Assembly: GCA_020047715.1 (NCBI GenBank)
Contig: JAIFNN010000117.1
Coordinates: forward strand, 873 to 35,856
Length of the DNA stretch: 34,984 nucleotides
Direction: 5' to 3'
From: Bacteroidota bacterium
GTDB taxonomy: Bacteria > Bacteroidota > Bacteroidia > Bacteroidales > GCA-2748055
This document shows, one piece after another, positions 1 to 7,612 of this stretch. The notes beneath the pieces are model-generated. The model worked only from the letters and a program-made list of their open reading frames with translations. It was not told the DNA's origin and did no database searches. Within the stretch, counting starts at the first letter, position 1; each line of letters starts with the position of its first letter. The translations under genes were made by a program, and so were the position numbers.

Positions 1-309
1 TGTTTTTAAAACGCCCAAACCTTTTGGAAAAGAAGAATTTAGTAAGAGATTTATAAACTTTACATTTTAGTGTGGGTCGAGAAGGTCAGTAGGAATTTCT
101 AATGCCGCGGATCAGCACTACAACAGACTAATGCAGGCGCTCTTAATCTCTTCTGATACCTAATTGAAAACAAACTGTATCAATAACTTGGTTTTGAATT
201 TATATAAATTTTGCCACCATAGGGATTTGGAAAACCGTAAATCCATTTTAGAAATTCAGCTCCTAAATTCTTTGTGTTTAATATTCTAATCTTTTGTCAT
301 ATACTTATT
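1..309. other. A/T-rich stretch without a recognisable gene
   Basis: I see no convincing reading frame, RNA gene or repeat here on either strand. It lies downstream of the minus-strand orphan gene that stops at 310 and has no clear terminator hairpin. Its lack of coding content matches the rest of the accessory first 5.6 kb. Confidence 0.4.
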
Positions 310-900
310 TCATAATTTCTTTCTTCTCCGAATCAGGTTTACCAACCTTTTAAAATAATTCTCGATTTTTTCGCCCTTTTCCATAGGTATATATTCAAGA
401 GCCGATGAAAAACCGGATATAAAATCGGCATTTCTTTTGAAATTAGTCTTAAGTATATCAATATCATTTGTTTCCCAGTATTGTCCATCATCTGTTAGCT
501 CGAAACCGGTAAAATATTTTGTGTTCAGGTAACGAAAGAGTTGAATAACGAGCTGATGAGTAGCCACATCGGCAAATTGGGTTTTTACGGAAAGTATGTA
601 CAAATATTCCTTTTCGGGCTGTTCCTTTGTTTTGCCAAAAAACGTAAGATGAGAAGGACTGCTCATGCGACCGTTGGACAGGAAACAAACGGAAATAGTT
701 TCGCAACCGGGAGGGGTAAAGCTAATGCCATAAACACTTTTATTGTACCCGGGCTTCCCAAAACTGTTTTCGGGAAACTGTCTTTCGAACACATTGTAAT
801 TCCAATTATAAGTGCTTGCTATGTCCTGAATTTCGTCAATTAATTCGGGCAATAACTCTGGTTTGGCAATGCTGCCGCTGTAATGAAAACTTAAACCCAT
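310..900 (-). CDS. hypothetical protein of unknown function (196 aa)
   Basis: I do not recognise a named family. The protein is soluble-looking: no signal peptide and no membrane segment. It is rich in aromatic residues in its first two thirds (for example the stretch around FHYSG at residues 5-9 and FTPPGCET near 61-68) and ends in a basic tail (RRRKKL). The ATG at 900 is the only sensible start. Amino-acid composition is protein-like, with many Asp, Glu and Lys, and the overlapping frames are shadows. It stands alone, 44 bases downstream of the broken toxin-antitoxin frame. A single orphan soluble protein beside toxin-antitoxin debris could be an immunity-type protein, but nothing in the sequence proves that. 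Confidence 0.6.
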   Translation of the reverse strand: MGLSFHYSGSIAKPELLPELIDEIQDIASTYNWNYNVFERQFPENSFGKPGYNKSVYGISFTPPGCETISVCFLSNGRMSSPSHLTFFGKTKEQPEKEYLYILSVKTQFADVATHQLVIQLFRYLNTKYFTGFELTDDGQYWETNDIDILKTNFKRNADFISGFSSALEYIPMEKGEKIENYFKRLVNLIRRRKKL

Positions 901-944
901 TGTAGGAATTGATAAATAGCTGTTGTTAGCGCTACTTGCTTTAT

Positions 945-1451
945 TTATTCTTCTACACTAAGTCTTAAATGTTTACCCAATCCTTCGCAAATAATTCTGG
1001 TCAAGGTGGATAGTCTGATATCGGACGCATCATTTTCAATCCGGGAGATATAGGTTTTTGTAGTTCCGCTTTTTTCAGCCGGCTGTTCCTGGGTCATTCC
1101 TTGTTCTTTTCGGAGTTCCTGCAGCATCACACCTAGCTTGAATGATTCAAACCCTGCTTCTAATTCATCCCGTTCTTTTGTGTCCAATATTCCGTATTGC
1201 ATGTCAAGATGGTCAGCAACAGATGTCAACTTATTATTTTCTTTTTTTTCATCGAAGTACTGTTTATTTAATTTTTCCGTTAGTTCAATTTGGCTCTTTG
1301 GAGTCTTCTGAGATTTCTTTTGAAACCCATTAACAAGAATTTTAAGTTTTCCCTCATCGAAAAAACTAAAAACTCTATAAATATCCGACCCAACTTCAAC
1401 TCTGACCTCATAAGTACCAGTGGTACCTTTCATTATTCTATTTCTTAACAA
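945..1451 (-). pseudogene. fused remnant of a HigB/RelE-like toxin and its HigA/XRE-like antitoxin
   Basis: One open frame joins two proteins that are normally separate. Residues 1-70 match the C-terminal part of a phage-derived Gp49/HigB-like toxin (YEVRVEVGSDIYRVFSFFD, then NGFQKKSQKTPKSQIEL); the N-terminal ~40 residues are absent. Residues 71-168 are a HigA-like antitoxin with an XRE helix-turn-helix (SGTTKTYISRIEN). The join lies at a run of eight A on the coding strand (1242-1249). With nine A the toxin would stop just after the run and an antitoxin would start at the ATG at 1252-1250, the usual overlapping layout. Pro stands where Leu is expected in the first HTH helix (QEQPAEKSG) and Cys where Arg is common (IICEGLG), both signs of decay. 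The frame opens with TTG directly after a stop codon; the first ATG is at 1433. It overlaps the end of the upstream LRR gene by 14 bases. Confidence 0.75.
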
Positions 1452-2571
1452 CTATTTTCTTATTCATCCCTTCTACTTTTACAACATAAACTCCGGCAGG
1501 CAATTCTTTGGTGCTAATTTCATGTTTGTTTGAAGTCAGAGTTCTAAGTAGCATTTTCCCATTTATATCATACACATATAGCAAAGTTTCTTTTTGTAAA
1601 CCGCTTACATAAAAGCCCTCTTCCACTGGATTTGGATAAATTTCCAAGGCGTCAGCACCAATTATTTCAGCTGAAGTTGGGTTGAATTCCACAATCTTTG
1701 TAAAATTTTTCCACTGGGCTGCAGCCTGATACAATGATTTTGAACCTGAAGGTACATAAAGTATACATTTTGTTGTGTTTAAATTAGAGAAAACAGAGTT
1801 TGACAGACTTATACTGGCAGGTGTAGCAGAGTATGTGTAAATAGAGGCTAAGCCAGTGCAATATTTAAAAGCAGAGCTACCAATAGAAGTAACCGAGGCA
1901 GGCAAGCTAATTGAAGTTAAAGCCCAACAATTTTCAAATGCGCTACTACCAATAGAAAAAGTTGAATTTGGCAGGCTAACTGAAGTTAAATGTGTACAAC
2001 TATTAAATACCCCAGCTCCAATAGAAGTAAGCGAAGCAGGTATGCTAATAGAGGTGAAGCCGTGGCAACCAGCAAAAGCGCCGCCACCAATAGAAGTAAG
2101 CGAAGCAGGCAGGTTAATAGAAGTTAAACCAAAGCAATTATAAAAAGCTTCCGCACCAATAGATTTAAGCGAACTCGGTATATTAATGGATGTTAAACTA
2201 TAGCATTTATAAAAAGCATTATTGCCAATAGAAATAAGCGAATCAGGCAGACTAACAGAAGCTAAATTATAACATTCACCAAAAACATTATCACCAATAG
2301 AAGTTATCGAAACAGGCAGACTTATAGAAGTTAAACCATTTTCAAAACCTAGATATCCAATAGTAGTAACCGAATAATCAATACCATTGTAGTTTACAGT
2401 TGCAGGAATACACACTGAACCAGTATAATTACTTGTACTTCTGGTTACTTCAACTGTATAAGGCTCAATAACAGAGGTGATATTGTAAGAAATGCTATCG
2501 ACTGTAAAATCCGCAGCAAAAAGATTTAAACCCATACTAAGCGCGAATAATAATAGGATTGACTTTTTCAT
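1438..2571 (-). CDS. BspA-like leucine-rich-repeat protein with T9SS C-terminal sorting domain
   Basis: A secreted, probably surface-attached protein. I start it at the ATG at 2571 because it gives a clean signal peptide (MKKSILLLFALSMGLNLFA); an in-frame ATG at 2604 would put 11 polar residues in front. After a short beta-rich lead-in there are about seven tandem repeats of ~23 residues of the LRR_5/BspA type (core pattern S-I-x-L-P-x-S-x-T-S-I-G-x-x-A-F-x-x-C). A spacer follows, then a C-terminal domain of ~75 residues with the type A T9SS signature (EIYPNPVEEGF ... VYDINGKMLL ... LPAGVYVVKVEG ... KKIVVKK). BspA-like repeats bind host or matrix proteins in known oral and gut members; the ligand here is unknown. 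The signal peptide and CTD predict Sec export, then T9SS export and surface attachment. The last bases overlap the broken toxin frame. Confidence 0.88.
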   Translation of the reverse strand: MKKSILLLFALSMGLNLFAADFTVDSISYNITSVIEPYTVEVTRSTSNYTGSVCIPATVNYNGIDYSVTTIGYLGFENGLTSISLPVSITSIGDNVFGECYNLASVSLPDSLISIGNNAFYKCYSLTSINIPSSLKSIGAEAFYNCFGLTSINLPASLTSIGGGAFAGCHGFTSISIPASLTSIGAGVFNSCTHLTSVSLPNSTFSIGSSAFENCWALTSISLPASVTSIGSSAFKYCTGLASIYTYSATPASISLSNSVFSNLNTTKCILYVPSGSKSLYQAAAQWKNFTKIVEFNPTSAEIIGADALEIYPNPVEEGFYVSGLQKETLLYVYDINGKMLLRTLTSNKHEISTKELPAGVYVVKVEGMNKKIVVKK

Positions 2572-2604
2572 TAAAAATTGCTTGTGTTTATTTTCTGTTT
2601 GCAT

Positions 2605-3034
2605 TAATATAAAACATTAGCAGTATTGAAGCTCTTTCGTTCCTGATAAACAAGAATTGCCCCTTTTTTCAGAATTCATTTTATTTGGTAATCAAAACCC
2701 GCTCTCTGGCATTTGCATTTTTATTTGTCAATTGCCATCATGCCCACAGTCGTCATTATTTTACATTTCTTCAGCAGTCAAGGTTGTTTTTCAGTCTTTT
2801 GAAACATCTTTATTTCCGTTGCTTTCAAATAGAATCACTGTCTTTCAACGAATTCCGTATCAAAAAGTAAAATCTTGCCGACTAACCAAACCGCTAGAAC
2901 CCTAACTTTTTATAAACCAATCAAACACCTCGGCGCAGACAAAACCCAGAAAACTTTCAAACTGCAGGAACGGTCCACTTTAAAAATCTGTCAAAGCTAA
3001 TACCGTTTTAAGAAGCGGCTAAACTGCCCCATAG
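2605..3034. other. gene-free stretch upstream of the LRR gene
   Basis: The longest frames here have a low-complexity, shadow-like composition rich in Phe, Ser and Leu. On the minus strand a short open run ending in a stop near 2681 looks like the tail of a lost gene, but it is too short to identify. I see no RNA gene. The LRR gene promoter should lie close to 2600 but has no clear consensus. Confidence 0.35.
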
Positions 3035-3286
3035 CAATTTATATATGCAACAATAATACCCACTTCCCCAATCCACAGTGCAGTTCTTCAACAATCAACT
3101 GAATACTAAAAGTAATTCTTTATTTTTACTTTCGGCCAAATCCTAGAGAAAAAATACAGCTCAAAAGGCTTTTTAATTATTTGTGCCTGGGAGATCAAAA
3201 AAAGCCTCAAAATAGAAATTAAGACGGATCAGCTTATGGGAGTTAGCTGCATTTGTATCGGGTTATGAAACTTAGTCATAGCGAAG
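3035..3286 (+). repeat. diverged dispersed repeat, copy A
   Basis: This stretch aligns end to end with copy B at 4206-4453. Shared blocks, in order, are: caatttatatat; an A/T-rich block around tttatttttattt; a block around ctcaaaaggct; gggagatc; aaaatagaaatt; cggataagct or its variant; agctgcat or its variant; and tagtcaaa or its variant. By eye identity is roughly 60-65 percent with small gaps. Copy A runs directly into the group II intron remnant downstream; copy B does not. Orientation is given relative to that intron. Confidence 0.55.
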
Positions 3287-3359
3287 GGGCTGAGGTACTC
3301 AAGGTAATTTTACCAACTAGACCCATATGTGGGTTTTAAGACGAGCGTTTTATATACCT

Positions 3360-3498
3360 GTCTACCTGAAATGGTTGCGGAGTATGAAAAGCCCCCGCAA
3401 AAGCGGGGCGAGTTGTATGAGCAGTGAGCTTCAAGTAAGGTTCTGTGAGTCCCGGTTGCTATCGGGATGGAGGTGAAATTCCCCTTTACCTACTCGAC
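3360..3498 (+). mobile_element. degenerate 3' end of a group II intron (domains V and VI)
   Basis: A 34-base stretch at 3410-3443 has the size and layout of group II domain V: it begins GAGTTGTATGAG, has a GTGA tetraloop region, and ends CAAGTAAGGTTC, followed directly by TGTGAG as in bacterial introns. It is worn: the usual AGC triad reads AGT, a basal pair is lost, and one G seems missing from the upper stem. Next come a hairpin with arms tcccg/cggga (3450-3467) and the terminal tract ttacctactcgac ending at 3498, a typical domain VI end. A GC-rich hairpin (gcccccgcaaaagcggggc, 3391-3409) lies just before domain V. No reverse transcriptase frame and no 5' end are present. The predicted 3' splice junction is 7 bases past the stop codon of the convergent gene at 3505. 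Confidence 0.65.
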
Positions 3499-3504
3499 TT
3501 TCTA

Positions 3505-4188
3505 TTACATTATTAATTTTACTCCAAGTGAATAACTCAATCCTAAATCTAATCCTTCTTTCTCTCGGAATTCATAGAAATCAAACATATCAACAAAAGT
3601 GTTTGACGGTCTTGAATTTACAATATTAGTAAACATAACACTTCTAAATCTTAGCCCCAGCCCGGCAAAAATATTAATCCTATAACTGTTGTTGATTTTA
3701 ATAAATTCTCCCGCATTAAAATTAAAACCATATTTATATCTTTGATAGTCAACTTGGTCATAACTTATTTCCCCTCCATTTTTAGGATAGTAAAACGAGT
3801 TATGCAGAATATCTTTATGATTAATATAAAAAAGTTCGATTGAAAAATATTTGACAGTTTTCTCATTTCTTTTGAAGACTTTGTATATTTCTGGTCTTAG
3901 TTCCCACAGTTTATAGTCCTTTTCAAAATGGTCTAAAAAATATGTGTAAGAAATATTTTTGGCCCCATATCCCATATTTAGTCCAATCTTCCATTTAGGA
4001 TTAATAGTTTTTACATATCCAACCCTCCATTTTGGACTAAAGACATTTAAAGAGGAAAACAAATCGAAAGTCAAATATGATTCGTGTTTAACTATTGAAT
4101 TTTCAGATTTGTCATCATTTTGAGCATTTAGAAATAATGTACTTATAATTAATGTCAGTGAAATGAATATTTTGTGTAAGTGGTTCAT
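3505..4188 (-). CDS. predicted outer-membrane beta-barrel-like protein of unknown function
   Basis: A 227-residue exported protein. The N-terminus is a clear signal peptide (MNHLHKIFISLTLIISTLFLNAQ), followed by a charged linker. The rest alternates aromatic and polar residues as in small outer-membrane barrels, with Tyr/Trp/Phe at strand ends (for example KWRVGYVKTINPKWKIGLNM). It ends YSLGVKLIM and so lacks the usual terminal Phe. I do not recognise a named family; a DUF3575- or OMP_b-brl-like small barrel is a guess from shape. The gene stands alone between repeat copies A and B, with the group II intron end 7 bases past its stop, so it may have arrived or been moved with those elements. 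Confidence 0.65.
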   Translation of the reverse strand: MNHLHKIFISLTLIISTLFLNAQNDDKSENSIVKHESYLTFDLFSSLNVFSPKWRVGYVKTINPKWKIGLNMGYGAKNISYTYFLDHFEKDYKLWELRPEIYKVFKRNEKTVKYFSIELFYINHKDILHNSFYYPKNGGEISYDQVDYQRYKYGFNFNAGEFIKINNSYRINIFAGLGLRFRSVMFTNIVNSRPSNTFVDMFDFYEFREKEGLDLGLSYSLGVKLIM

Positions 4189-4205
4189 ATTAATAAAAAT
4201 GCCAA

Positions 4206-4453
4206 CAATTTATATATCCAACCCTAATACCTACCACTCCAAGTCCTTAGTGTAGGTATCAAAAAGCCTACTAACTATTAAATGTAGAATTTTATTTTTA
4301 TTTTCCTCCAATTTCCGGAAGAAAATTCTGGTCAAAAAGCTTTTGTTTGTTTTTTGCAAGGGAGATCCACAAAATAGAAATTTGGGCGGATAAGCTCGTA
4401 GGATATAGCCGCATCCTTTAAGCGCTTAGGAAAAATAGTCAAAAAGGAAGTAA
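4206..4453 (+). repeat. diverged dispersed repeat, copy B
   Basis: This is the partner of copy A (3035-3286), starting with the same caatttatatat block and keeping the same order of short conserved blocks, including gggagatc, aaaatagaaatt and a cggataagct-like segment. It lies immediately upstream of the start of the minus-strand gene at 4188, so it also forms that gene's promoter region. No domain V/VI follows this copy. The rest of the gap to 4589 shows nothing recognisable. Confidence 0.5.
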
Positions 4454-4589
4454 ATGGTATCCGATAGATAGAATTAATCTTTTAATGAAGCATAACTATT
4501 GTGGCCTTAATAAATCGGAATTCAAGCTTTTTAATTTTGATATTTGCATTTTGAATTATCAATCCTGTCTTCCAAAACGGCTCAACACC

Positions 4590-5069
4590 CTATGTAGATT
4601 TTACCATTTTTCTTTTTTTTAGTGAATTTCCACCAATTACAAAGCCCGCACTGATTAATACGATATTCTTAATAATATACTGACCTTCGAGCGTTGGAGC
4701 ATAAGGAATAATTGAAAAAACCTCGTTCGGGAAAAGGAATATCGGGGCTGTGGTACCAAGCATCTGACTGAACAAAAGCAGGAGTGTGAGCTTTAAATAT
4801 TTACCCGAAATAAACCCAACTCCAATTAATACTTCCCATGTAGCCAGAGTTAACAATATTATTTTGGGTGAAATCAGATTAAAAGTAAGCCGGTTTATTG
4901 TATTAATTGCTATATCCTCTGCAGGACTGACCCTTGGGAAATACTTGAGGATTCCAAACCAGAAGAATATAATTCCTAAACTTATTCGCAGGAAGATTAA
5001 GCCGTTTCGATGCATCCAATTTATAGCCGAGAGTTCAAATAGTTCGATAGTGTGTTTGAGTGTGTGCAT
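4590..5069 (-). CDS. DoxX/DUF417-like four-helix membrane protein
   Basis: A 159-residue inner-membrane protein with four hydrophobic segments, near residues 22-42, 68-90, 93-113 and 132-148. The pattern RISLGIIFFWFGILKYFP, the later WEVLIGVGFISG, and the final EGQYIIKNIVLISAGFVIGG are typical of the DoxX/DUF417 group found in Bacteroidota and Actinobacteria. Members include terminal-oxidase-associated subunits and redox-linked membrane proteins, but most have no proven role, so I assign no reaction. The ATG at 5069 is the natural start. The gene stands alone, with no clear operon partner, between repeat copy B and a decayed gene on the other strand. Confidence 0.75.
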   Translation of the reverse strand: MHTLKHTIELFELSAINWMHRNGLIFLRISLGIIFFWFGILKYFPRVSPAEDIAINTINRLTFNLISPKIILLTLATWEVLIGVGFISGKYLKLTLLLLFSQMLGTTAPIFLFPNEVFSIIPYAPTLEGQYIIKNIVLISAGFVIGGNSLKKRKMVKST

Positions 5070-5151
5070 TTTATTTTTTGTTTGTTATTCCAATAAAAAA
5101 GACGAATAGGTTTTGCTTGGAACTATTCTAAATAAATAACAGTAAAAATAA

Positions 5152-5614
5152 ATCCCTTTCAATTTTGGAATTATAGGCGAAAGTACTTGCTTTTTCGAAG
5201 GTGTTGGAGATGGAAGAATCCTAGAAATAATTCGGTATTTGTATAATCAACCAACAGATGCTCTGATCCCTTCGCCTTTCTTTATTTTCCTATAAAAAAT
5301 TTGCCTGATGTATTGAAACCGATTTGGGATTTGTGCAGACACATGCTTTTCGCTAAGGTAATTACACCCAAAAATATTGCATGGATATAATTCCGATCTG
5401 ATTCCGGTAAACACTGAAATATTGTATAAGCGGCTTATCCCGGGGTAAGGAGTGTATTGCATCGGATGACGAACTAACCAGGAAAAGAATTTTTGAGCAA
5501 TGCAGGAGCAACCTCCTCCGGCTTATTGGAATGTGCCGGGATGACGGCATGAATCCGACAAATGTGAACTGCTATTCCAGGGAGGATTATGGATCCGAAC
5601 AAATAAAGGGGTGA
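5152..5614 (+). pseudogene. possible decayed gene, coding-like fragments in three frames
   Basis: Three protein-like stretches follow one another on the plus strand but in different frames: 5152-5295 (includes CFFEGVGDGRILEIIRYLYN), about 5292-5390 (includes LPDVLKPIWDLCRHMLFAKV) and about 5413-5614 (includes DDELTRKRIFEQCRSNLLRL and REDYGSEQIKG before a TGA). Each has a balanced charged/hydrophobic composition, better than the opposite-strand frames, and none has a usable start. Two frame changes would link them into one protein of roughly 150 residues. I do not recognise the family. Chance open frames in A/T-rich DNA are the alternative. Confidence 0.3.
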
Positions 5615-5620
5615 AGGACT

Positions 5621-6205
5621 TCAGTCGAATTTCAACTTAACAACTGCTTTCCTTACCATGGCTTTTTTCCCATCCTTTACTTGTGGCATATGGGCATCCT
5701 CAGGAAAGAATATGAAGAAATTAGAGGGATTGGCAAGTTTCATTTCCCCGGCTTTTACAGTAAAAAACTCCACTTCCCGCTCAGGATCGTAGGGATGCAG
5801 AATGGAGTCGAGTGTTTCGTAAGGAGCTATGCCGATCAATTCGCTGCCGCGGATTAAATATTGAATGTCGATATACTTTCGGTGGGCTTCAAACTTTGCG
5901 TCTTCGGGATCAACAGTGTTGTACTCGCTAATCATCACAAACACATTGTCCCCGTCAAGATCGTACCTTCCGGTTTCAAGTGCAGCAAGTTCTGGCGATC
6001 CCAGAAATTCAAATGCCTTAGCCCATCTTTCCCGATTTGAAAAATAGTGCCTTGCAAAAGCTTTCCGGTTAATCGAGTTGTCGGGTTTAACCGCCCAGCT
6101 GCCCAGGAATGCTGCTTTTTCAAACCAAATGTTCACGGATTCATCGGTCTCGTATAAAGGATTGCCTGAATTGTGTGAATCAGATTTACCGGAAATAGAT
6201 GACAT
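5621..6205 (-). CDS. YhcH/YjgK/YiaL family protein (NanQ/EbgC-like, DUF386)
   Basis: A cupin-fold sugar-processing protein. The family includes E. coli YhcH (NanQ, a sialic acid anomerase), YiaL and EbgC. Family marks are the DGDNVFVMISEYNT strand, the EAHRKYIDIQYLI motif whose Glu and His sit at the metal/active site, ELIGIAPYETL, and the C-terminal FFPEDAHMPQV with a further conserved His. At 194 residues it is about 40 longer than typical members because of a polar N-terminal extension without a signal peptide; the family core begins near residue 38. The start is 32 bases past the purA stop on the same strand, so co-transcription with purA is plausible. No other sugar genes are nearby and the substrate is open. 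Confidence 0.85.
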   Translation of the reverse strand: MSSISGKSDSHNSGNPLYETDESVNIWFEKAAFLGSWAVKPDNSINRKAFARHYFSNRERWAKAFEFLGSPELAALETGRYDLDGDNVFVMISEYNTVDPEDAKFEAHRKYIDIQYLIRGSELIGIAPYETLDSILHPYDPEREVEFFTVKAGEMKLANPSNFFIFFPEDAHMPQVKDGKKAMVRKAVVKLKFD

Positions 6206-6237
6206 AATTGTATATCCTTGTGTTTCGGGGCTGCAGT

Positions 6238-7500
6238 CTACTTTGTATTGATAATTTGCACGCGGTCGGGTCCCACGGAAACATAGGTTACGGGAACGCC
6301 CAACTCTTTCTCGAGGAAGAGGATGTACTTCTTCAGCGCCTCGGGGAACTGTTTTTGCTCTCTGATGGACGTCAGGTCAGTTTTCCATCCGGGCAGGTCG
6401 GTATAAATCGGTTTGGTGTTATCGTCGATTTCATAGGGGAAATCGGTAAATATTTTATCCCCGCATTGGTACGCAGTGGCTACCCTGATGGTGTCGAAAG
6501 TATCAAGTACATCGGCTTTGGTCATAATAAGCTGGGTAACACCGTTGAGCATAATGCTGTATTTTAGGGCAACAAGGTCAATCCATCCACAGCGACGGGG
6601 CCTGCCGGTAGTAGAACCAAATTCATGTCCAAGGTTTCTTAGATTTTCGCCGGTTTCGTCTAAAAGTTCGGTTGGGAAGGGTCCGCTGCCAACGCGGGTG
6701 CAATAGGCCTTGAAAATACCCAAAACCTCGCCTATGCTTGATGGCGGGTTGCCCAATCCGGTGCATACACCTGCACAGATTGTGTTTGAGGAAGTTACAA
6801 AAGGGTAGGAGCCAAAGTCGATATCGAGCATGGTTCCCTGTGCACCTTCTGCCAGAATTTTCTTCCCTTCCTTCAGGAAATTATTAACGACGTGCTCGCT
6901 GTCGATAAATTTGAATTTCTTGAGTGTCTCGATTCCTTCAAACCAATCAGTCTCGGCCTCTTCGATATTGTATTCGAAATCGTATATTTTCAGCAGGTTC
7001 TTGTGCTTTTCCTTCAGGGCCTTGTACTTGTCCTGAAATCCGGTCTCTATATCTCCCACACGAAGTCCGTTACGACCGGTTTTGTCCATGTACGTAGGAC
7101 CGATTCCCTTAAGGGTGGATCCGATTTTACCCTGGCCTTTTGCTTTTTCAGAGGCTGCATCGAGAATCCTGTGTGAGGGAAGTATCAGATGAGCTTTGCG
7201 TGAAATCACCAGGTTGCGGGTAATGTCAACACCCATTCCGGCAAGTTTGTCGACCTCTTTCTTGAAAATCACAGGATCGAGTACAACTCCGTTTCCAATG
7301 ATGTTCAAAGTGTTTTCCCGAAAAATTCCCGAGGGAATGTTGTGTAGAACGTGCTTAATATTATTAAACTCCAGTGTGTGGCCTGCGTTGGGTCCTCCCT
7401 GAAATCGTGCAATAACATCGTATGCGGGGGATAGCACATCAACAATTTTACCTTTGCCCTCGTCGCCCCACTGGAGACCTAATATAACGTCTATTTTCAA
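6238..7500 (-). CDS. purA: adenylosuccinate synthase
   Basis: This enzyme joins IMP and aspartate with GTP hydrolysis to give adenylosuccinate, the first step from IMP to AMP, in the cytoplasm. The N-terminal P-loop-like GLQWGDEGKGK carries the catalytic Asp, followed by GGPNAGHT with the catalytic His, KGIGPTYMDK, and the C-terminal GSTTGRPRRCGWID loop. About 420 residues is the normal family length. There is no ATG in frame near the start: I chose the TTG at 7500 because it opens MKIDVILGLQWGDEGKGK, the usual family beginning. A further TTG at 7527 would add nine residues. It lies downstream of fur behind a strong terminator, so it needs its own promoter in the ~60-base leader. PurA is a known (p)ppGpp-sensitive enzyme and rel lies upstream on the same strand. 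Confidence 0.96.
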   Translation of the reverse strand: MKIDVILGLQWGDEGKGKIVDVLSPAYDVIARFQGGPNAGHTLEFNNIKHVLHNIPSGIFRENTLNIIGNGVVLDPVIFKKEVDKLAGMGVDITRNLVISRKAHLILPSHRILDAASEKAKGQGKIGSTLKGIGPTYMDKTGRNGLRVGDIETGFQDKYKALKEKHKNLLKIYDFEYNIEEAETDWFEGIETLKKFKFIDSEHVVNNFLKEGKKILAEGAQGTMLDIDFGSYPFVTSSNTICAGVCTGLGNPPSSIGEVLGIFKAYCTRVGSGPFPTELLDETGENLRNLGHEFGSTTGRPRRCGWIDLVALKYSIMLNGVTQLIMTKADVLDTFDTIRVATAYQCGDKIFTDFPYEIDDNTKPIYTDLPGWKTDLTSIREQKQFPEALKKYILFLEKELGVPVTYVSVGPDRVQIINTK

Positions 7501-7533
7501 GTTGTTGGAATTTAATAGGTTAAGCAATAAAAA

Positions 7534-7546
7534 CCTGAAATTCAGG
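7534..7546. promoter_or_regulatory. perfect 13-base palindrome in the purA leader
   Basis: CCTGAA-A-TTCAGG is a perfect inverted repeat with one central base, placed between the fur terminator and the purA start. It could be an operator half-site pair or a small RNA hairpin. It also lies inside a 10-codon open frame (7552-7520, ATG to TAA) that would end overlapping the upstream TTG. No function is proven. Confidence 0.3.
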
Positions 7547-7558
7547 CGACATAAAGAT

Positions 7559-7586
7559 AAAAAAAATCCCTCACAGAAGAGGGATT
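7559..7586 (-). terminator. rho-independent terminator after fur
   Basis: On the minus strand, AATCCCTC and GAGGGATT form an 8-bp stem with a 6-base loop, and the stem runs straight into eight T. It sits 26 bases beyond the fur stop and before purA, so it should end the fur transcript. Confidence 0.85.
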
Positions 7587-7612
7587 AAATGAAAGTTTCT
7601 TAAAAAAAGAAG

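Noticed and set aside
945-1451. Reading the fused frame as a genuine new two-domain regulator
   Set aside because: The missing toxin N-terminus, the A8 run at the join and the odd substitutions in the HTH favour decay; I keep the fusion only as a finding to test.
2657-2905. 82-codon plus-strand frame
   Set aside because: Composition is dominated by Phe, Ser, Leu and Pro without any motif, there is no recognisable start context, and the surrounding DNA looks non-coding.
5247-5550. Two overlapping minus-strand frames of 60-70 codons
   Set aside because: They overlap each other in different frames and are Arg/Ser/His-rich; the plus strand of the same stretch has better protein-like composition.
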